Positions 11,053 to 22,745 of a stretch of 64,000 bases of DNA are shown here, one piece after another. Both the position numbers and the translations under genes were made by a program. Origin of the DNA: Cristatella mucedo (lineage: Eukaryota > Bryozoa > Phylactolaemata > Cristatellidae). Every line of letters begins with the position of its first letter. The first letter of the stretch is position 1. The notes beneath the pieces were generated by a model that saw nothing but the letters and a program-made list of their open reading frames with translations, did no database searches and had not been told where the DNA came from. Location of the stretch: contig WPIO01000055.1 of NCBI GenBank assembly GCA_009760855.2, positions 1,226,001 to 1,290,000 on the forward strand, in the 5' to 3' direction.

Positions 11053-12153
11053 CTATAACCGCGAAGTGTTAAAGCATATTCGCGATTATGTAATAAATAA
11101 AAATTGACTATCCACATTTACACTGCTGCTTAAAACGATGCAAGGAACAACCCCGCCACCCAGAAACGGTGCCTACCAACCTGCCCTCGGTAGGAATCCT
11201 AGTGAACAGGATTGTGTATACAAAGTTCAGCCTACATGGACACATCACCTTTGAGGCCGTAAGCCGCATTACTTTCCTTGAAAATAAGGTTTGAATTGCC
11301 AGAGCCGGTTTACCTACTGTTTTAAGTCGTTTCTTCCACATGCGAACTTAAAAGAGTCAGTTGTGTAATCTTATTTTATCGTGACAAGTAGGAGCCAGTG
11401 TATTTCAATGTCGTGCGACAGCGTTTTAGTCATTTGTAGCTGAATAATGTTGCTATTTCTTGATTCGCTAGTCATCGGCCATCGTTTATCAGGGCTACCT
11501 CGTTTGAGATAAGGTCAGCTCGTTGGTTTGGCACAACACGTTGACACTAGAACACCTGCCTCTGTGCCTCACAGCCATGAAGAACGAATGTGGAGGGAAC
11601 CGTCAGTCATTCTTGCGAACCTGATGATAGATTTTTTGTGCTCCAAGAAGCTAAATCAAAGATTTTGACATGTAGCTGTTCCCTGCTAAAGGCGCTATGG
11701 CATTGACTGCTTGCTATTATAGCAGTAACAGGTCAGCTCAGCTACTTGTTTCACACGGTACCGGGCGATTAGAAACGGACTGCTAACATTAACGGCTGGT
11801 CACTAAACGCCTGTCCGATGCTCTGCCACGTCGTTCGAAGTTTTTTACCTATAACTTACACTAATTTCTGACTTGACACGGTTTCAGTTGTGAAGTAGAA
11901 TCACATGTAATGTCTTCGCGTGGCTAAGCAAGATCAGTTCTAATAAAATTCAGTGCGACTACTCTTAAAAAGACTTACAGAAAGCATAGAAATGTTCGAC
12001 ATTAACGAGCGAGGTTGGCCCCGGAGAAATCGGGTGGAGTATGAACTATAAGCACTAGTTGGTCTTCTCATCGTGATTGGTTAACCATTAGGTGGCAGCT
12101 AAGGCACCTTTGATGTTCATGTACCGTTAGTTCGGATTATGTCCAGCTCGACG

Positions 12154-12953
12154 GGTCAGGTGCTAAACGACAGGATGCCAGCTCTCTGCGTTTTTCCGAC
12201 TCAAAAGGCTCTCTTGTAAGCACTGTTCACGAGTCTCGCCAATATGAATCCTAGAGCCAAACTCTAATAGTTCCTTTGTACGGTCTTCATCACACAATTC
12301 AGCTTGTGACTGTTTTGTATTTTCGGAAAATACTCAGCCAGAATGGTTTCAGGTTTCAGGTGAATACCTATAGCAAAGAATCTGTACGTAAGCCTTGTAA
12401 TATTTACCTGATAGCTGTCACGCTTGGCTACGACGAAACAAGCTCGTTGCCAGGCATTGCCCTGGTTGCCACTCTTCGACCACACCACTGTCCTCGAAGT
12501 CGGCGACTGGGTACCCACTATGGAAACGGTTAGATTGCCCACTCCTGCACCATACATGTGATAGAAGAAGCACACGTTCGTGTCTTGACCAGGATTCAAA
12601 GCCGGTGACGTGAGTGATGCAGTGTTTCCTACAGGTGATCCGTCTGCATACATGTAGTAGCCTGCAAAGATCAAAGGTAAAGGTTAATGTTGTGGCGACA
12701 TACTGCTGCATACAAGTTTACTGGTTTAATTCTCGTTTCACCGTACCAATGCTAGTGGTGTGATCTCCTTGTGGTCCTGTGGAAAGCGACCGGCTGCCCC
12801 TGTTGATGCGTACAAATCTGTAGGCAGAGAAAGACGTCGTGTAGCCACAGATGGCATCAGACTCTTCGAAGTCGCAGCTACCCGCTGTTTGACTCGTCGG
12901 CTGGCTCGGGATGCTTTTGGTAGTTGAAGGAAGTGTTACGAAGCTGGTGGTGC
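12154..12953 (-). repeat. Duplicated exon block, copy 2 (MAM domain 3)
   Basis: Partner of 9578-10379 at an offset of 2574-2576 bp, same orientation. The sequence between the copies includes exon 11 and is not repeated, so only the N-terminal plus middle exon pair was copied or converted. Confidence 0.9.
12408..12661 (-). CDS. Exon 10: middle exon of MAM domain 3
   Basis: This 254 bp phase 1-0 exon comes after an 85 bp intron. It carries GYYMYADGSPVG, VCFFYHMYGAGVGNLTVSIV (third cysteine, NLT sequon), VVWSKSGNQGNAW and QRACFVV (fourth cysteine). By my reading its nucleotide sequence is identical to exon 13 over the full length, at an offset of 2574 bp. Confidence 0.93.
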
Positions 12954-12965
12954 TCACCTCAGAAC
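12747..12965 (-). CDS. Exon 9: linker and start of MAM domain 3
   Basis: This 219 bp phase 1-1 exon has acceptor TTGTAG|GT and donor ATTG|GTACGG. A Thr/Ser/Pro linker (TTSFVTLPSTTKSIPSQPTS) leads into GSCDFEESDAICGYTT and TGPQGDHTTSIG. It is almost identical to exon 12; only the linker and the first residues differ, for example SQTAG here against SETAG there. Confidence 0.9.
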
Positions 12966-13831
12966 CTACAACGCAGCAGCCGTAAGCACGGTTATTAGGT
13001 TTAACGGATAGTCACCAATGAACATTATCCCTAAGGCTGCAGGGTAATTAATCACGTGCATATTCTTGCTGTATAGTCGTCCCTAGCCACTTCTTCTTTT
13101 GGCTATCTGTGCTTCAGTCTGTCATGGTTTTTCAGATATATCCATTTAAAATTTGAACGACCTAATGAAAATATACAAGAGTTTGCTCCATCGTTCGAGG
13201 GCACTTTACACCTCTGTATTACAATGAAACTTAAAATTCTGATAAGTGTGGGCGGTAGGCCAACGTATTTGAGCGCCGTCCATTCCGACAAATCTGTCAT
13301 TGCTAGATGCTGCCGCTCGACCACTCCTTGCATGTGGGCAAGAACGTTTTTCTAAAATTTTGGGTATGGTGAAGCAAAGCAAGTCAGAGCGTACTGTTAA
13401 CTGATTGGCTATTCTAGCGTATTTAAATGTATAATGATAATAATAAGATTTTTTAAAGTCTGCAATGTCTGATTATGTCTAATATATTGGGTAATTCGAG
13501 TGAAATGGCAACTAATGGATTGTCATAACATGTCCAGAGGGCTCTAATTACGATCAAAACTGTATTTAGAGGGTTGTGGATAATTTTCTAAGGTTAAGCT
13601 CTGAAAATATTGGCTTATAAATAAATAATCTGACTGCACGAAAATTGACTTATCGTTGTAGAATCTGGAACTGAATAACGGCGATAAACGAGGGACGACT
13701 CTAATTGGATCTCAGCAACGCTTTGAGCTTCGCGTAGATCGATTAAAAGCATTTATATGCCTGTGTTTGCAGCTCGTCCTGGTTTATTGAAATTACCAGT
13801 TGGGTTAGAGTAAGTAGAGCGCTTCATCGCC

Positions 13832-14455
13832 ATGGCACGGGCAAGCGGCAGCCGAAAGTTGCAGACTGAGAAGCGACGCCTGCCTCAGTCTGAGAGGTGC
13901 CTGCAATGGAGTTTCGGCTTAAGGCCACAGTACAGCAGACGCTGCCAGGCTCCGGCGGAGCCGAAACACGCCGCTCCAGCTGAAGTGATTGGATTGGCAA
14001 GGCTCCCGGGGAGCAGACAGTCAACAGCTCTAGAGGAGCAGATGCTCGAGGCACCAGTAAAAGAAACTGACGATGCATTCGCGGAGAAAACTAGTAGTGC
14101 ATCCGCGGTGGATAAGACCTGCGACGAGCGCATTACTATTTATCGCAGCAAGCGATGCCCCGATAGTGAAATGAACGGGTCCGCATTTCGCGCTGCCACG
14201 ACCTGCCTTTATAACTCTCCCCCCCCCCCTAGCCACACAGGAGCACCTGCAGTTAATGGAAAACAACTTGCATCCTACTATAGGACGTCGTCGAGTGGTC
14301 GTGGAGCTAAGGAGATTCTGATTTTACTGAGAGCTCGCATTTGGCTTCTACCAGCAACTACATTTCCTTTCTTTGCATCATCTTGTCATCGCCTCACGAT
14401 CCTCAGTGACGTGCGCTCGGTTTTACCGGAGAACCTCCCTCTCGCGGTGAACTAG
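13832..14455 (+). other. Unrecognised 207-codon open frame
   Basis: An open frame starting MARASGSRKLQTEKRRLPQS in locally GC-richer sequence inside the intron between exons 8 and 9. It is basic and Ala/Ser-rich, with a short Pro run (from a C homopolymer), and I recognise no domain. The base composition stands out from the surrounding intron, and an AT-rich simple repeat follows. It could be a fragment of a mobile element's first ORF or chance. Shadow frames on the minus strand are equally open over part of it, which lowers confidence. Confidence 0.2.
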
Positions 14456-14488
14456 TCTGTATTTCCTCACTGTTTTCGTGATTGCCTG

Positions 14489-14636
14489 TAATAAATAAAT
14501 AATAAATCAATAATAAAGGATTAAAATATAAAATAAATAAAATAAAATAAATATAAATAAAATAAAATAAATATATATATAATAAAATAAATAAATAAAT
14601 ATAAAAAAATAAAATAAATAATAAAGGATAAAGGAT
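14489..14636. repeat. (ATAAA)n-like AT-rich simple repeat
   Basis: Imperfect repeats of AATAAA/TAAAT type over about 150 bp. It could be the tail of an inserted element covering the preceding GC-richer segment. Confidence 0.9.
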
Positions 14637-14639
14637 TTA

Positions 14640-15687
14640 GCACATGTTACTAGCCATGGCTTCTATCAAGTAGTGAAACTGAAGGCAGTTGTATGCTTAT
14701 CAAAATGGGACACCGCAAGTCTCATTCAAGAGCGCTTCTCCTTTAGGAGCTTAAAAGTATCGACTGTTAATTTGGCTCGATTAGGGTTCTGAAAAGACGA
14801 AGCAATACTATCGCATCACCAGAATTCTGTCGACTTAACAGCGCAGTGAGAGTACACATTTCGTTTAAAGACACACACAACTTGTCTTCAGCTGACTTGC
14901 CATATTGGGGCAGTATAACTTTATCTGTGTCCGCTCGGTCGTCCGCTATAGCGGAAGCATGTTGTGACCAGGCTACTATTGAAACTGCTCCGTGCTGTAT
15001 TAGCCGTTGCTACTTTGCGTGTTACTCGAGTTTGCCATTCGCTGCGCTGCATGAACACTTTTTAGACTTTAACTAACCCTATTCTAGATTTTTCTAGATA
15101 GTAAGTGCGAAGATGCCGAAACAAGCGAAGAGAATCTGCAGCCCGCTTGAAGAGAGCACAGGCAGCAGCCGGAATATATCCACGAGGGCGCCAAGCGTTC
15201 GTTACGATCAACTTCAAGCAGGAACTTTGACAGCGCCACGTGCAGTATATCCTCTCGCTGCGCTGCGCATTTCCGTCGCCATCTTCTCGTCGCTGCTGCG
15301 GCGGAGTGGCCTTCCGGCACAGCGAGTGGTAAAAAGCGCGGCCTTAGCTTAGCGAAAACGAAATCAGCTCCTTACGAGTTAACTCGAACGAGTCACACCA
15401 CTGGAGTTCATAGGCCACGTGCTGCAAACGGCTATCCGAGGCTTATGACTCCTGGCTCCCCAACCAGAAATATGTCTCATGTTGCTTACATTCGCATCAT
15501 GGGTCAGTGCGTAAAAGCTGGGAGCGTCCCAAATGTCCTTAAACTTTTATCTTGATGGCTACCGAACGTTGACATGTAAAACTTATTTACGCTCTCCTTT
15601 ATAATTTAGCAACATTAAGCCGTTTCCTGCATTTTTTGAGGAGTTTGAAATACTTTTAAAGTGACTTGTAATAAATCTGTTGATCGT
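14640..15687. other. Intron sequence, nothing recognised
   Basis: Contains a CpG-richer patch at about 14920-15350 with short open frames on both strands, none resembling a known protein. Confidence 0.4.
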
Positions 15688-15839
15688 AGAACATAGCCAT
15701 GCATCGCTGAGGTCTGATGAAGAACGTGACCTTGAATCTTACTTGTCTTCAGGTCAGCATAGCAGAACATAGCCATGCATTGCTGAGGTCTGATGAAGAA
15801 CGTGACCTTGACTCCTATTTGTCTTCAGGTCAGCATAGC
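15688..15839. repeat. Tandem duplication, 76 bp x 2
   Basis: Two adjacent copies starting AGAACATAGCCATGCAT, period 76, differing at only a few positions (for example CATCGCTG / CATTGCTG). Confidence 0.95.
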
Positions 15840-16941
15840 ACCTATGGTCACATTAAACAATAGCGTATATTACCATTGCAGTTTGATGCCAGTTTTAATG
15901 TCGGACTTTCTTTAGACCTTGACAAATATCAAAATAAATGAGCTATCAAGGGAGGTAAATTCTATCGTTTGGGAGTCAATGAGCGTCTGTGAGCGAGACG
16001 ATCAATGCAAGTGGCCACACTTGGTTTGACCTGTCAATCCAAGCACTGCCGATGAGAACAATTTCGTTTGGCGGTTGAGTGTCCCACTGCTTCTGGGGCG
16101 ACCCGTAAAACAGCATGCACCGTAGCAAGCACGCGCAAAACTACAGGCGATGGAAGAGCTTCGTGCTGTGGTCTCAGCAACAGAGCTCTAGAAATGCAGC
16201 TGGGCGACAGCTTCATCAGACGATATCTTGTTTGTGTCGACCACAGATTGGGTCCTGAAACTGTATTATTTGTGACGCTTCCATCATAAACCATGCACCT
16301 ACAGCTTCCAGCAAAGCTGCGTAGTGACGTTGGTTGATTGTTAAAACTCAAAAGAACACCATTGCTTGTCGCCCGACGCGCGGGCCTGAATTTGAGACGG
16401 CTCTTCTACTATCGGTGATGACCCCAGCTATCTCCGCCCACTACTCCATGCCTCCTGCCCTATGTTTGACGTCATTTGCATTGTTTGATGCTAAGTGGGT
16501 CATATGTGAGCGTACTTGCCCCCCAGATAATTGTTGATGCACTTGAGGAACTGGTATCGTCATTCGAGAAATTCAAACCGGCTCCTTTATGGCCAGCTGT
16601 GAGTGGGTTATGGCCTCAGAGGCTCATCTGCTGTTTAGGGCTTTTCTGCCAATATACACTCAGGCGCAAAACAATTCTTACGGCATGGCGCCCTGCTGCG
16701 GCTGTAAATTCTTATGGGTAAAGAAAGGTTTTTCATGCTACCATGAAAACTAAGGTTATGAGCATCGTGTTAAGATATTTATTAGCTGCCCAACGAACAA
16801 ACACAGGTTGCTAGTGTTCATGCATTTATTTTGACGTAGTCCATTTACGATTCTGTACGACCTCTCTTATCAGGACAAGTTTGGAGCCACCAGCTTCTGC
16901 TTTGTCTCTTGTGCTGTAGCGCATCAGACTGCGACTGAGTT

Positions 16942-17390
16942 TTGCTTAAAAAACGGTTTCCTACTGGCGCAGGCCAAACGTCAACCAACATGCCAACCTG
17001 TGTGGACCATAAATTAGCTGTCCCTTTCCTCCGCTTAAAGACAGTTGGCGACAGAAGCTTTAGCTCTGCAGGTCCTAGACTGTGGAACTCGCTTCCACAA
17101 TTCTTACGCAACGACAACTACTCTCCTACTGCCGACTATGGCACATCTTTTTCAGCGGTCCTGAGCTGCTACTTCTATGCTACTCGCTACCTCAACTGCT
17201 CTCCTGACTCTGCTATGCTTCCCACTTTCTCTTTGTTGCGTGAGACGAAGTCTGTTGGCTACCGAATGCGTACCGAAAGCCGCTTAGGCTGTGAGTGTGC
17301 TATAAAAACTCTCCTGCGTAACACCCACGTGGTCTTTGTGACTTTGTGGAGTTACAGACCGAGATACATTACATTACATTAAGAGAACTA
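16942..17390 (+). mobile_element. LINE-B 3' region
   Basis: The open frame reads TCVDHKLAVPFLRLKTVGDR, SFSSAGPRLWNSLPQFLRND and continues to the 3' UTR. The G-D-R-x-F-x-x-x-x-P-x-x-W-N-S-L-P motif is the C-terminal end of L2/CR1-type ORF2. It ends in ATACATTACATTACATTAAG, an ATTAC repeat tail different from the ATT tail of LINE-A. 5'-truncated. Confidence 0.8.
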
Positions 17391-17854
17391 AACGACGAAA
17401 GGCTGGCGCTTCTCTAACCTGAGGAATGAAGATGGCCTTACAGAGACGAGACCTCCATCTTGTTTACCCTGGGTAGTAATTCCTTACCTATGAGAGATGC
17501 CGTGCTTGTTCAGCGATTGGCTCGAGACTATATTTGTTGGTAGCTGGAGATTCAAAGACACAAATCAGCCGCCATAAACCATCTTTCCCCACTATTCAAG
17601 CATTCCTTCCGCAACAGAGTCAGGCGTGCTACGGGTTCGCTCAAGATTAGTAGAGAGTTAGAGGTGTTTGAGGCCTACCACTAACTCTAATCTAGCCGCG
17701 AGAATGATTAAGAAAGGCTAGCACTGTTTGGGATAAAGGGACGTGGACCGAAAGCCCAGCCTGCCGAGACCTCATAGTAGCAACAAATGCTGCATGTTTT
17801 TCGGCTGCTAAGTCGGGCGCTTTGCACGTCTCTAGCTGCATTTGACTCTTTATA

Positions 17855-17945
17855 ATAACAATATTAATAGTAACAATTAATTATTATAGCCCTCTTAGTG
17901 AAATGAATCTCTTTCTGGGCACTTTGAGACGCTGTATAGAAAGAA
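17855..17945 (-). mobile_element. Decayed LINE-A terminus
   Basis: AATATTAATAGTAAC tail remnant then GCCCTCTTAGTGAAATGAAT and CTCTTTCTGGGCACTTTGAG. Heavily mutated. Confidence 0.6.
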
Positions 17946-17964
17946 TTGCCGAAGTAAATCAATC

Positions 17965-18112
17965 CTAGGCGATCAAACAGCCTCTTTTTTATGGCGACAG
18001 AAGAGCCTTCACGGCTATCACCACTGCTTGCAGCGGCGATAAAGGATCAAATCCACGAACTCGGGACCGAGGTCGTGAAAGCAGCCGCCTTACTTAGTGC
18101 ACCACGATAAAT
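17965..18112 (-). mobile_element. SINE-A copy
   Basis: Reverse copy with CAGCCTCTTTTTTATGGCG, CTATCACCACTGCTTGCAGC and GGGACCGAGGTCGTGAAAGC. The B box is decayed. It stands before a long pyrimidine-rich tract. Confidence 0.8.
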
Positions 18113-18319
18113 GATTGGTGGCGCAATCTGCAAGCAGCAACAATCGCGAAGATCCGCCAAACGCCGTATTAAAAAAGCATTTAGTGCTGGTTCCGGGAAG
18201 TAACATACTGAAATTCTCTAATGAAAATTAGCCAAGCTCATTTTCATTAGAGAATTCGCTCGAACGAGTCGCTATAGCTTTCCAAAAATACTTGTACAGC
18301 GCGTGCAGCATTGTCTGCG

Positions 18320-18985
18320 AGATTTTGAAATGCCTCGTCCTTCTTCCTCTCCTTCGTCCTCTCCTTCGTCCTCTCCTTCTTCCTTCTCTTCATGTTTGTG
18401 CTCCTCCTACCGATCGTTCTCATCCTCTCCTCCTGCTCGCTATCGTCCCTCCTGCTGCTGCCCCACTCTTCTTTTTTCTATCTCCTCTTTTTCTCTCTCC
18501 TCTTCCTGCTCCCTTTCATCTAGCAGCTCCCGTTCCACTCGTCACCTTTCTCGCACTCGAAATGCCTCTTCTCCTCATCTACATGCTCCTGCATCCTCCT
18601 GCTCTCGCTCTCCCGTTCCTTGCGCTCCTCCTCCTCTTCCTCTTCTTCTGCTACTTCGACCTCTCCTCGTGCTCTTCCTGCTCTCAATACCTTCCGACTT
18701 CTCGTCTCCTCCTCCTCCTCCTCCTCTTCTTCAAGCTTCCTTCCTGTTACCCATCATGCACCTCCTGCTACCCTCGTACTCTTCAGCCCACACTCTTCCT
18801 CCTTCTCAACTGCCTCCTCCTCCTCCTACTACTCATTCTCCTCATCCTCTTTGTGCTACTTATACCGCTCCATACCCTGTTCTTCCTTCTCCTCCTCTTT
18901 CTCCTCTGCTTCCTATTCTTCCTGCTCCTCGTTCTGTGTCTCCTGCCCCCTATCTGTCTCCACTTCCGCCGCCTCTTACCACCCT
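18320..18985. repeat. Pyrimidine-rich (CTC/CTT/CTG)n tract
   Basis: About 660 bp in which the plus strand is almost all C and T with irregular CTCCT, CTTCT and CTGCT units. All three plus frames are therefore open (Leu-, Ser- or Pro-rich); none is taken as a gene. The complement is purine-rich and lies on the sense strand of the MAM gene's intron 8. Confidence 0.95.
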
Positions 18986-18989
18986 TAAA

Positions 18990-19140
18990 GTAATATTAGC
19001 CGACTTAACAGCCTCATTCATTTAGTGACTTCGAAGCCTTCATGGCGGCTATCACCACCGCTTGTAGTGATAAGTAATGGCCAGCCTACGATAGGACTTG
19101 AACCTTATACCGAAAGATCTAGGTCAGAAAGAGTGCCTTA
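18990..19140 (-). mobile_element. Diverged SINE-A copy
   Basis: GACTTAACAGCCTCATTC, GGCTATCACCACCGCTTG and a decayed B box complement (GGACTTGAACC). It flanks the other side of the pyrimidine tract. Confidence 0.6.
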
Positions 19141-19984
19141 CACCTGGCGCAAAGCCCTTCCTCTCCTCCTTCTTCGGCTGGGTTGCCGTGAACATTTTGC
19201 AGAACTTCACGAAAACTTGTAGGTTTATATTCATTGACCCACATGTAATTTTGACTATTTCGTTACGTAGATTAAATTTCAGATGACAAGTAGCGCCCAA
19301 ACTTAGGGTTTTTTCTCGAGCTCTCTAAAAAGCCTCGTGCAGCCAAGGCGCCAAAAACATGTGAAGAAAAGCGTTGGCTGTAATGAAAACCTGCTTATGC
19401 ACCCCAGTTCCCGCTCGTCGAAACTCGTGTTCATCGCTTTCAGCTTCCGTGTCACGTGACCTACAAAGACTTAGTCGCCTTCAGTTCTTATTGTAAGACA
19501 AGTCGGTTTAGATCAGCTTTCATAGCGCCCAAGTAAGCTTGTGCGTGCTTATAGGGAGCACTTGAGTATGTATGAGTGTGTAACTAACTGGGCTACCTAC
19601 TATCTAACGGTCTTGCAGTATTTGTTTCTGCGTCCTCCGCTTGCTTTTCTCTTGCATCATACCATGCAAATGGATGTTTACTGATTGCTAAAAATTCTTT
19701 CAGTGAGTTGCAACGTTTCTTGGTGTAGATATTTCAGTTTTCTTAGGATGCTATGCCAAGTGCTGTGCCAAGAGATATTACGTTAGCTTAGATGGTATTC
19801 TTCGCAGTCAAGGCTAGGCTATTAGCACATGCACGTAGGGAGTGAAACACTATTCCAGCATTTGCTCAGAGAAGCACGATGCTAGCAGTGAAAAATGAAG
19901 CTATAAAATAAAATAAAGATAGAAATGAAATTTAGAAGACTTTATGTGCGTGCTGCAAGATCTGGAGGCGTCTGATCAACGTAC

Positions 19985-20069
19985 CAACTCGTTCGAAAAG
20001 TATGTCATCGATAGCCACGTCAGCATCTTTGTTACCTATTGAAGATTGCCTAGACGACTCGAAGTAGAC
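19985..20069 (-). CDS. Exon 8: C-terminal exon of MAM domain 2
   Basis: This 85 bp phase 0-1 exon has acceptor CTAG|GTC and donor GTTG|GTACGT. It reads VYFESSRQSSIGNKDADVAI then DDILFERVG. V-x-F-E and D-V-A-I-D-D-I are the terminal MAM strands. It is too short to appear as a conventional ORF and was located by homology with the other C-terminal exons. Confidence 0.88.
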
Positions 20070-20538
20070 CTAGAGAAACGGAAAAAGGAGATGGCTGCAG
20101 ATAAAATGACTGCAACAGCAACTGACTGCGAATGCAAACTCAACTGCCAAAGGGTTATTAATAACACGTACTTTGCGGCCTAGGCTAATGCATACCAGTT
20201 GCGTATCTCGTATTGACGAGCAGATTTTAGTAAATGCGTTAACTACCTATAGCAGTCGATCCAAGAGCACGTGTTCACAGCCAAAATTGTAACCGACATT
20301 TTTTGAAATCCTGTCGTTTCCCCAGGCCTAATGATTTCCCCAGGCCATATGATTTAGTTCCCATACCGGTAGGAGAATTCAGAGAGTGTATGTCAGTAAA
20401 AAACAATTTTCTATCGAGCCTTTCATGAACAGGGTGCAACGGGAACCAACACTGAAATATTTGTTAAAAAAAACGACTTCCACTGCAAGCCACCATGTCC
20501 GATTCATATCAAAGATATGGTGGCAACCGTCTTTCGCG

Positions 20539-20596
20539 GTAGCTTGCAAGGAATACATGATACATGCAAGGAATACATGATACATGCAAGGAATAC
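20539..20596. repeat. Short tandem repeat, about 18 bp unit
   Basis: Three copies of GCAAGGAATACATGATACAT, the last one incomplete. Confidence 0.9.
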
Positions 20597-20874
20597 GTAT
20601 ATTAAACCCCAATCGATCTTAAGCAGGGCTTTTGTAACAAAAAAATTGCTAGTACATCGAGTTTTCAAATCCACTGATCCAGATGCTCAAAGTGAACGCC
20701 AGAATATTTAATTAGCTGAGATCAGAAGCAAATGTTCTAAACTAGCCGTGTGGAGCGCGTGCCATTACTAAAGGCCGTATTCTTTATAGGGCGAGGCAGC
20801 TTCTCAAAGAACTGGCGCTTTCTAAGGAAATTGGGAAGCATGACTAGAGCGTGCACTACTCCGTGTCAGCCTAC

Positions 20875-21128
20875 CTGGTAGCTGTCTCGGTTGGTGATGA
20901 CGAAGCATCCTTCTCGCCATTCCTTGCCCTGGTTGCCGCTCTTTGACCACACGACTGTCTTCGCGTTCGGCGACTTGGTATCGGCTACGGAAACAGTAAG
21001 ACTACCTACCCCTGCACCATACATGTGATAGAAGAAGCATACACTCATGTCCTGGCCAGGATTCATTGCTGGTGAAGTCATAATGGCTGCCCTGCCTACC
21101 AAGGTGCCTTCTGCATACATGTAGTAGC
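20875..21128 (-). CDS. Exon 7: middle exon of MAM domain 2
   Basis: This 254 bp phase 1-0 exon follows exon 6 after an 87 bp intron. It opens GYYMYAEGTLVG and carries VCFFYHMYGAGVGSLTVSV (third cysteine), VVWSKSGNQGKEW and REGCFVITNRDSYQ (fourth cysteine). The acceptor is TTTCTAG|GC and the donor TCAG|GTAGGC. The W-x-x-x-G-x-x-G-x-x-W pattern is the MAM core signature. Confidence 0.92.
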
Positions 21129-21215
21129 CTAGAAATGAAATAGCAAAAAAAGAACTTGAAACAGCTTAGAGCTCTGCTTTGCCAAGCCGATAGCTAAGAG
21201 TTCGCATAGTCATAC

Positions 21216-21623
21216 CACTGCCCGTTGTGTGATCGCTTTGGGGTCCAGTTGTAAGCGATCTGCTACCGCTATTTGTACGTGCCCATCTGTACACACCAAA
21301 TGCCGTCGTATAGCCGCACAGTGCAGATGCATCCTCAAAGTTGCAGCTGCCCGGTATATTATTGGTCGGTTTTGCCGAGCTCTTCTGGTTAGAGGCAGTA
21401 GTTGTGACGTTGGTGGAGCTTAATGAGGCCATGACCGTTGTAGTAGCGCCAGCAGTAGCTCGATTTGTCGTCGGTAGTCGGGTCGTTGTGGGAATGATTT
21501 CATTCTCGTCGACCTCCAAAGGCGTTGCATATTCCATGTATGAACACCGGTCGTCCAAATGATTTTCGTCTACGTTGATCTGTGAACTCGTCGTACCTGC
21601 GGTTTGATTCTCATAATCAGATG
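21216..21623 (-). CDS. Exon 6: Thr-rich linker and start of MAM domain 2
   Basis: This phase 1-1 exon of 408 bp has the longest linker of the gene: about 90 residues including ENQTAG, acidic stretches, then a Thr/Ser/Ala-rich run with TTTRLPTTN, NVTTTAS and other sites suited to mucin-type O-glycosylation. It then enters MAM domain 2 with GSCNFEDASALCGYTT, YRWARTNSGSRS and TGPQSDHTTGSG. The donor is AGTG|GTATGA. The acceptor (GTAAG|CA) has a poor pyrimidine tract, so the 5' boundary is less sure than the rest. Confidence 0.8.
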
Positions 21624-22426
21624 CTTACCACTGCCGTGTAATCGGCTCGGAACATGATTTACAAGCTTTGCAGATGATTTGGTTCTAAAGTAACAATTTC
21701 TAAAGGCTGGCAGTGAAAAACTTAACACTGCAATGGAAAACTATCTATTTTTACTGAAACTGAACTCAGCCATAAGTAGTTCTATCGATTATTAGCCGGT
21801 TCGGATTTATGTTATTTAGGACCAATATGTCTTCTCTATAGCAGAAACAGTAAAACGAGAACATCTGAACATATGGGTGTGAATTTAAAGGTTATGGCTG
21901 ACGCTATGCAAACGTAACGAAAATTTGGCAAAGGAATTTACAGCTCTACTTTAAGGAGATGCACTTTTTAAGATTGTGAGCCTTGTTCTTTCTCTTAAAG
22001 CGTCATCCTGCTTTTATGAGTTCTTATAGATTCTATTGCCTGCTAGCCGTGCATTGAGACGCTAGCATCATTAGCTCATCAGTCGTTTCCAAATATAAAT
22101 TAGCATAACATTAAATAATTAAAAACTAACTTATTTATATAAATACAAATACTATATCTATTCATGCCGCATTTCGTGAGAAGGACTTCAGTTTAGGAAC
22201 TGCCACATGGTGTCTGCAACGTAGCTCTTTCGTTACATGCTTCTCTGCACACACTCACACACAAACCACATGCTCGCACAAGTGCACAAGCACGCGCGCA
22301 CGCACTCACGCACCCACAGCATACCTCGGTGAATAGCTATTAGTTTTCTGAAGCGGCCGAAGAGTCAACCAACCTCCGCTTATTCTTCAACCACTTCAGC
22401 ATCCCTGCGACTACTCCCTTCGTATT

Positions 22427-22745
22427 TAATAACAATAATAATAATAATGCACTTGATAAAGCGCCCTCAGAGAACTCAATCTCTTTCTAGGCGGTTTAAA
22501 TTTTCTGCAAAGGGAAACGCGATTGAATCACGAGTAATATCATGCTCGATAAATAACATGAATAACATGGTTAGGGGTGACATGCACAGGGTTAGCATGC
22601 AAATGTGGTTAGTGGCAGCATTTACAGTGTCAGCACGCGCAAGCGCATGAAGGACGAATCACAGGGACCCACTGAATGCTGTCATAAATAGGTGTGTTTT
22701 AAATTCTTTTTAAATGTGGTCAAGTCAGAGGATTTCGTCACTGGG
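22427..22745 (-). mobile_element. LINE-A 3' end fragment
   Basis: (AAT)n then GCACTTGATAAAGCGCCC, AACATGGTTAGGGGTGACAT and TTTTTAAATGTGGTCAAGTC in reverse orientation. It lies in the 8 kb intron between exons 5 and 6. Confidence 0.88.

Noticed and set aside
18292-19025. Three overlapping plus frames of 122-240 codons
   Set aside because: All come from a pyrimidine-only tract and read as poly-Leu, poly-Ser or poly-Pro depending on frame.
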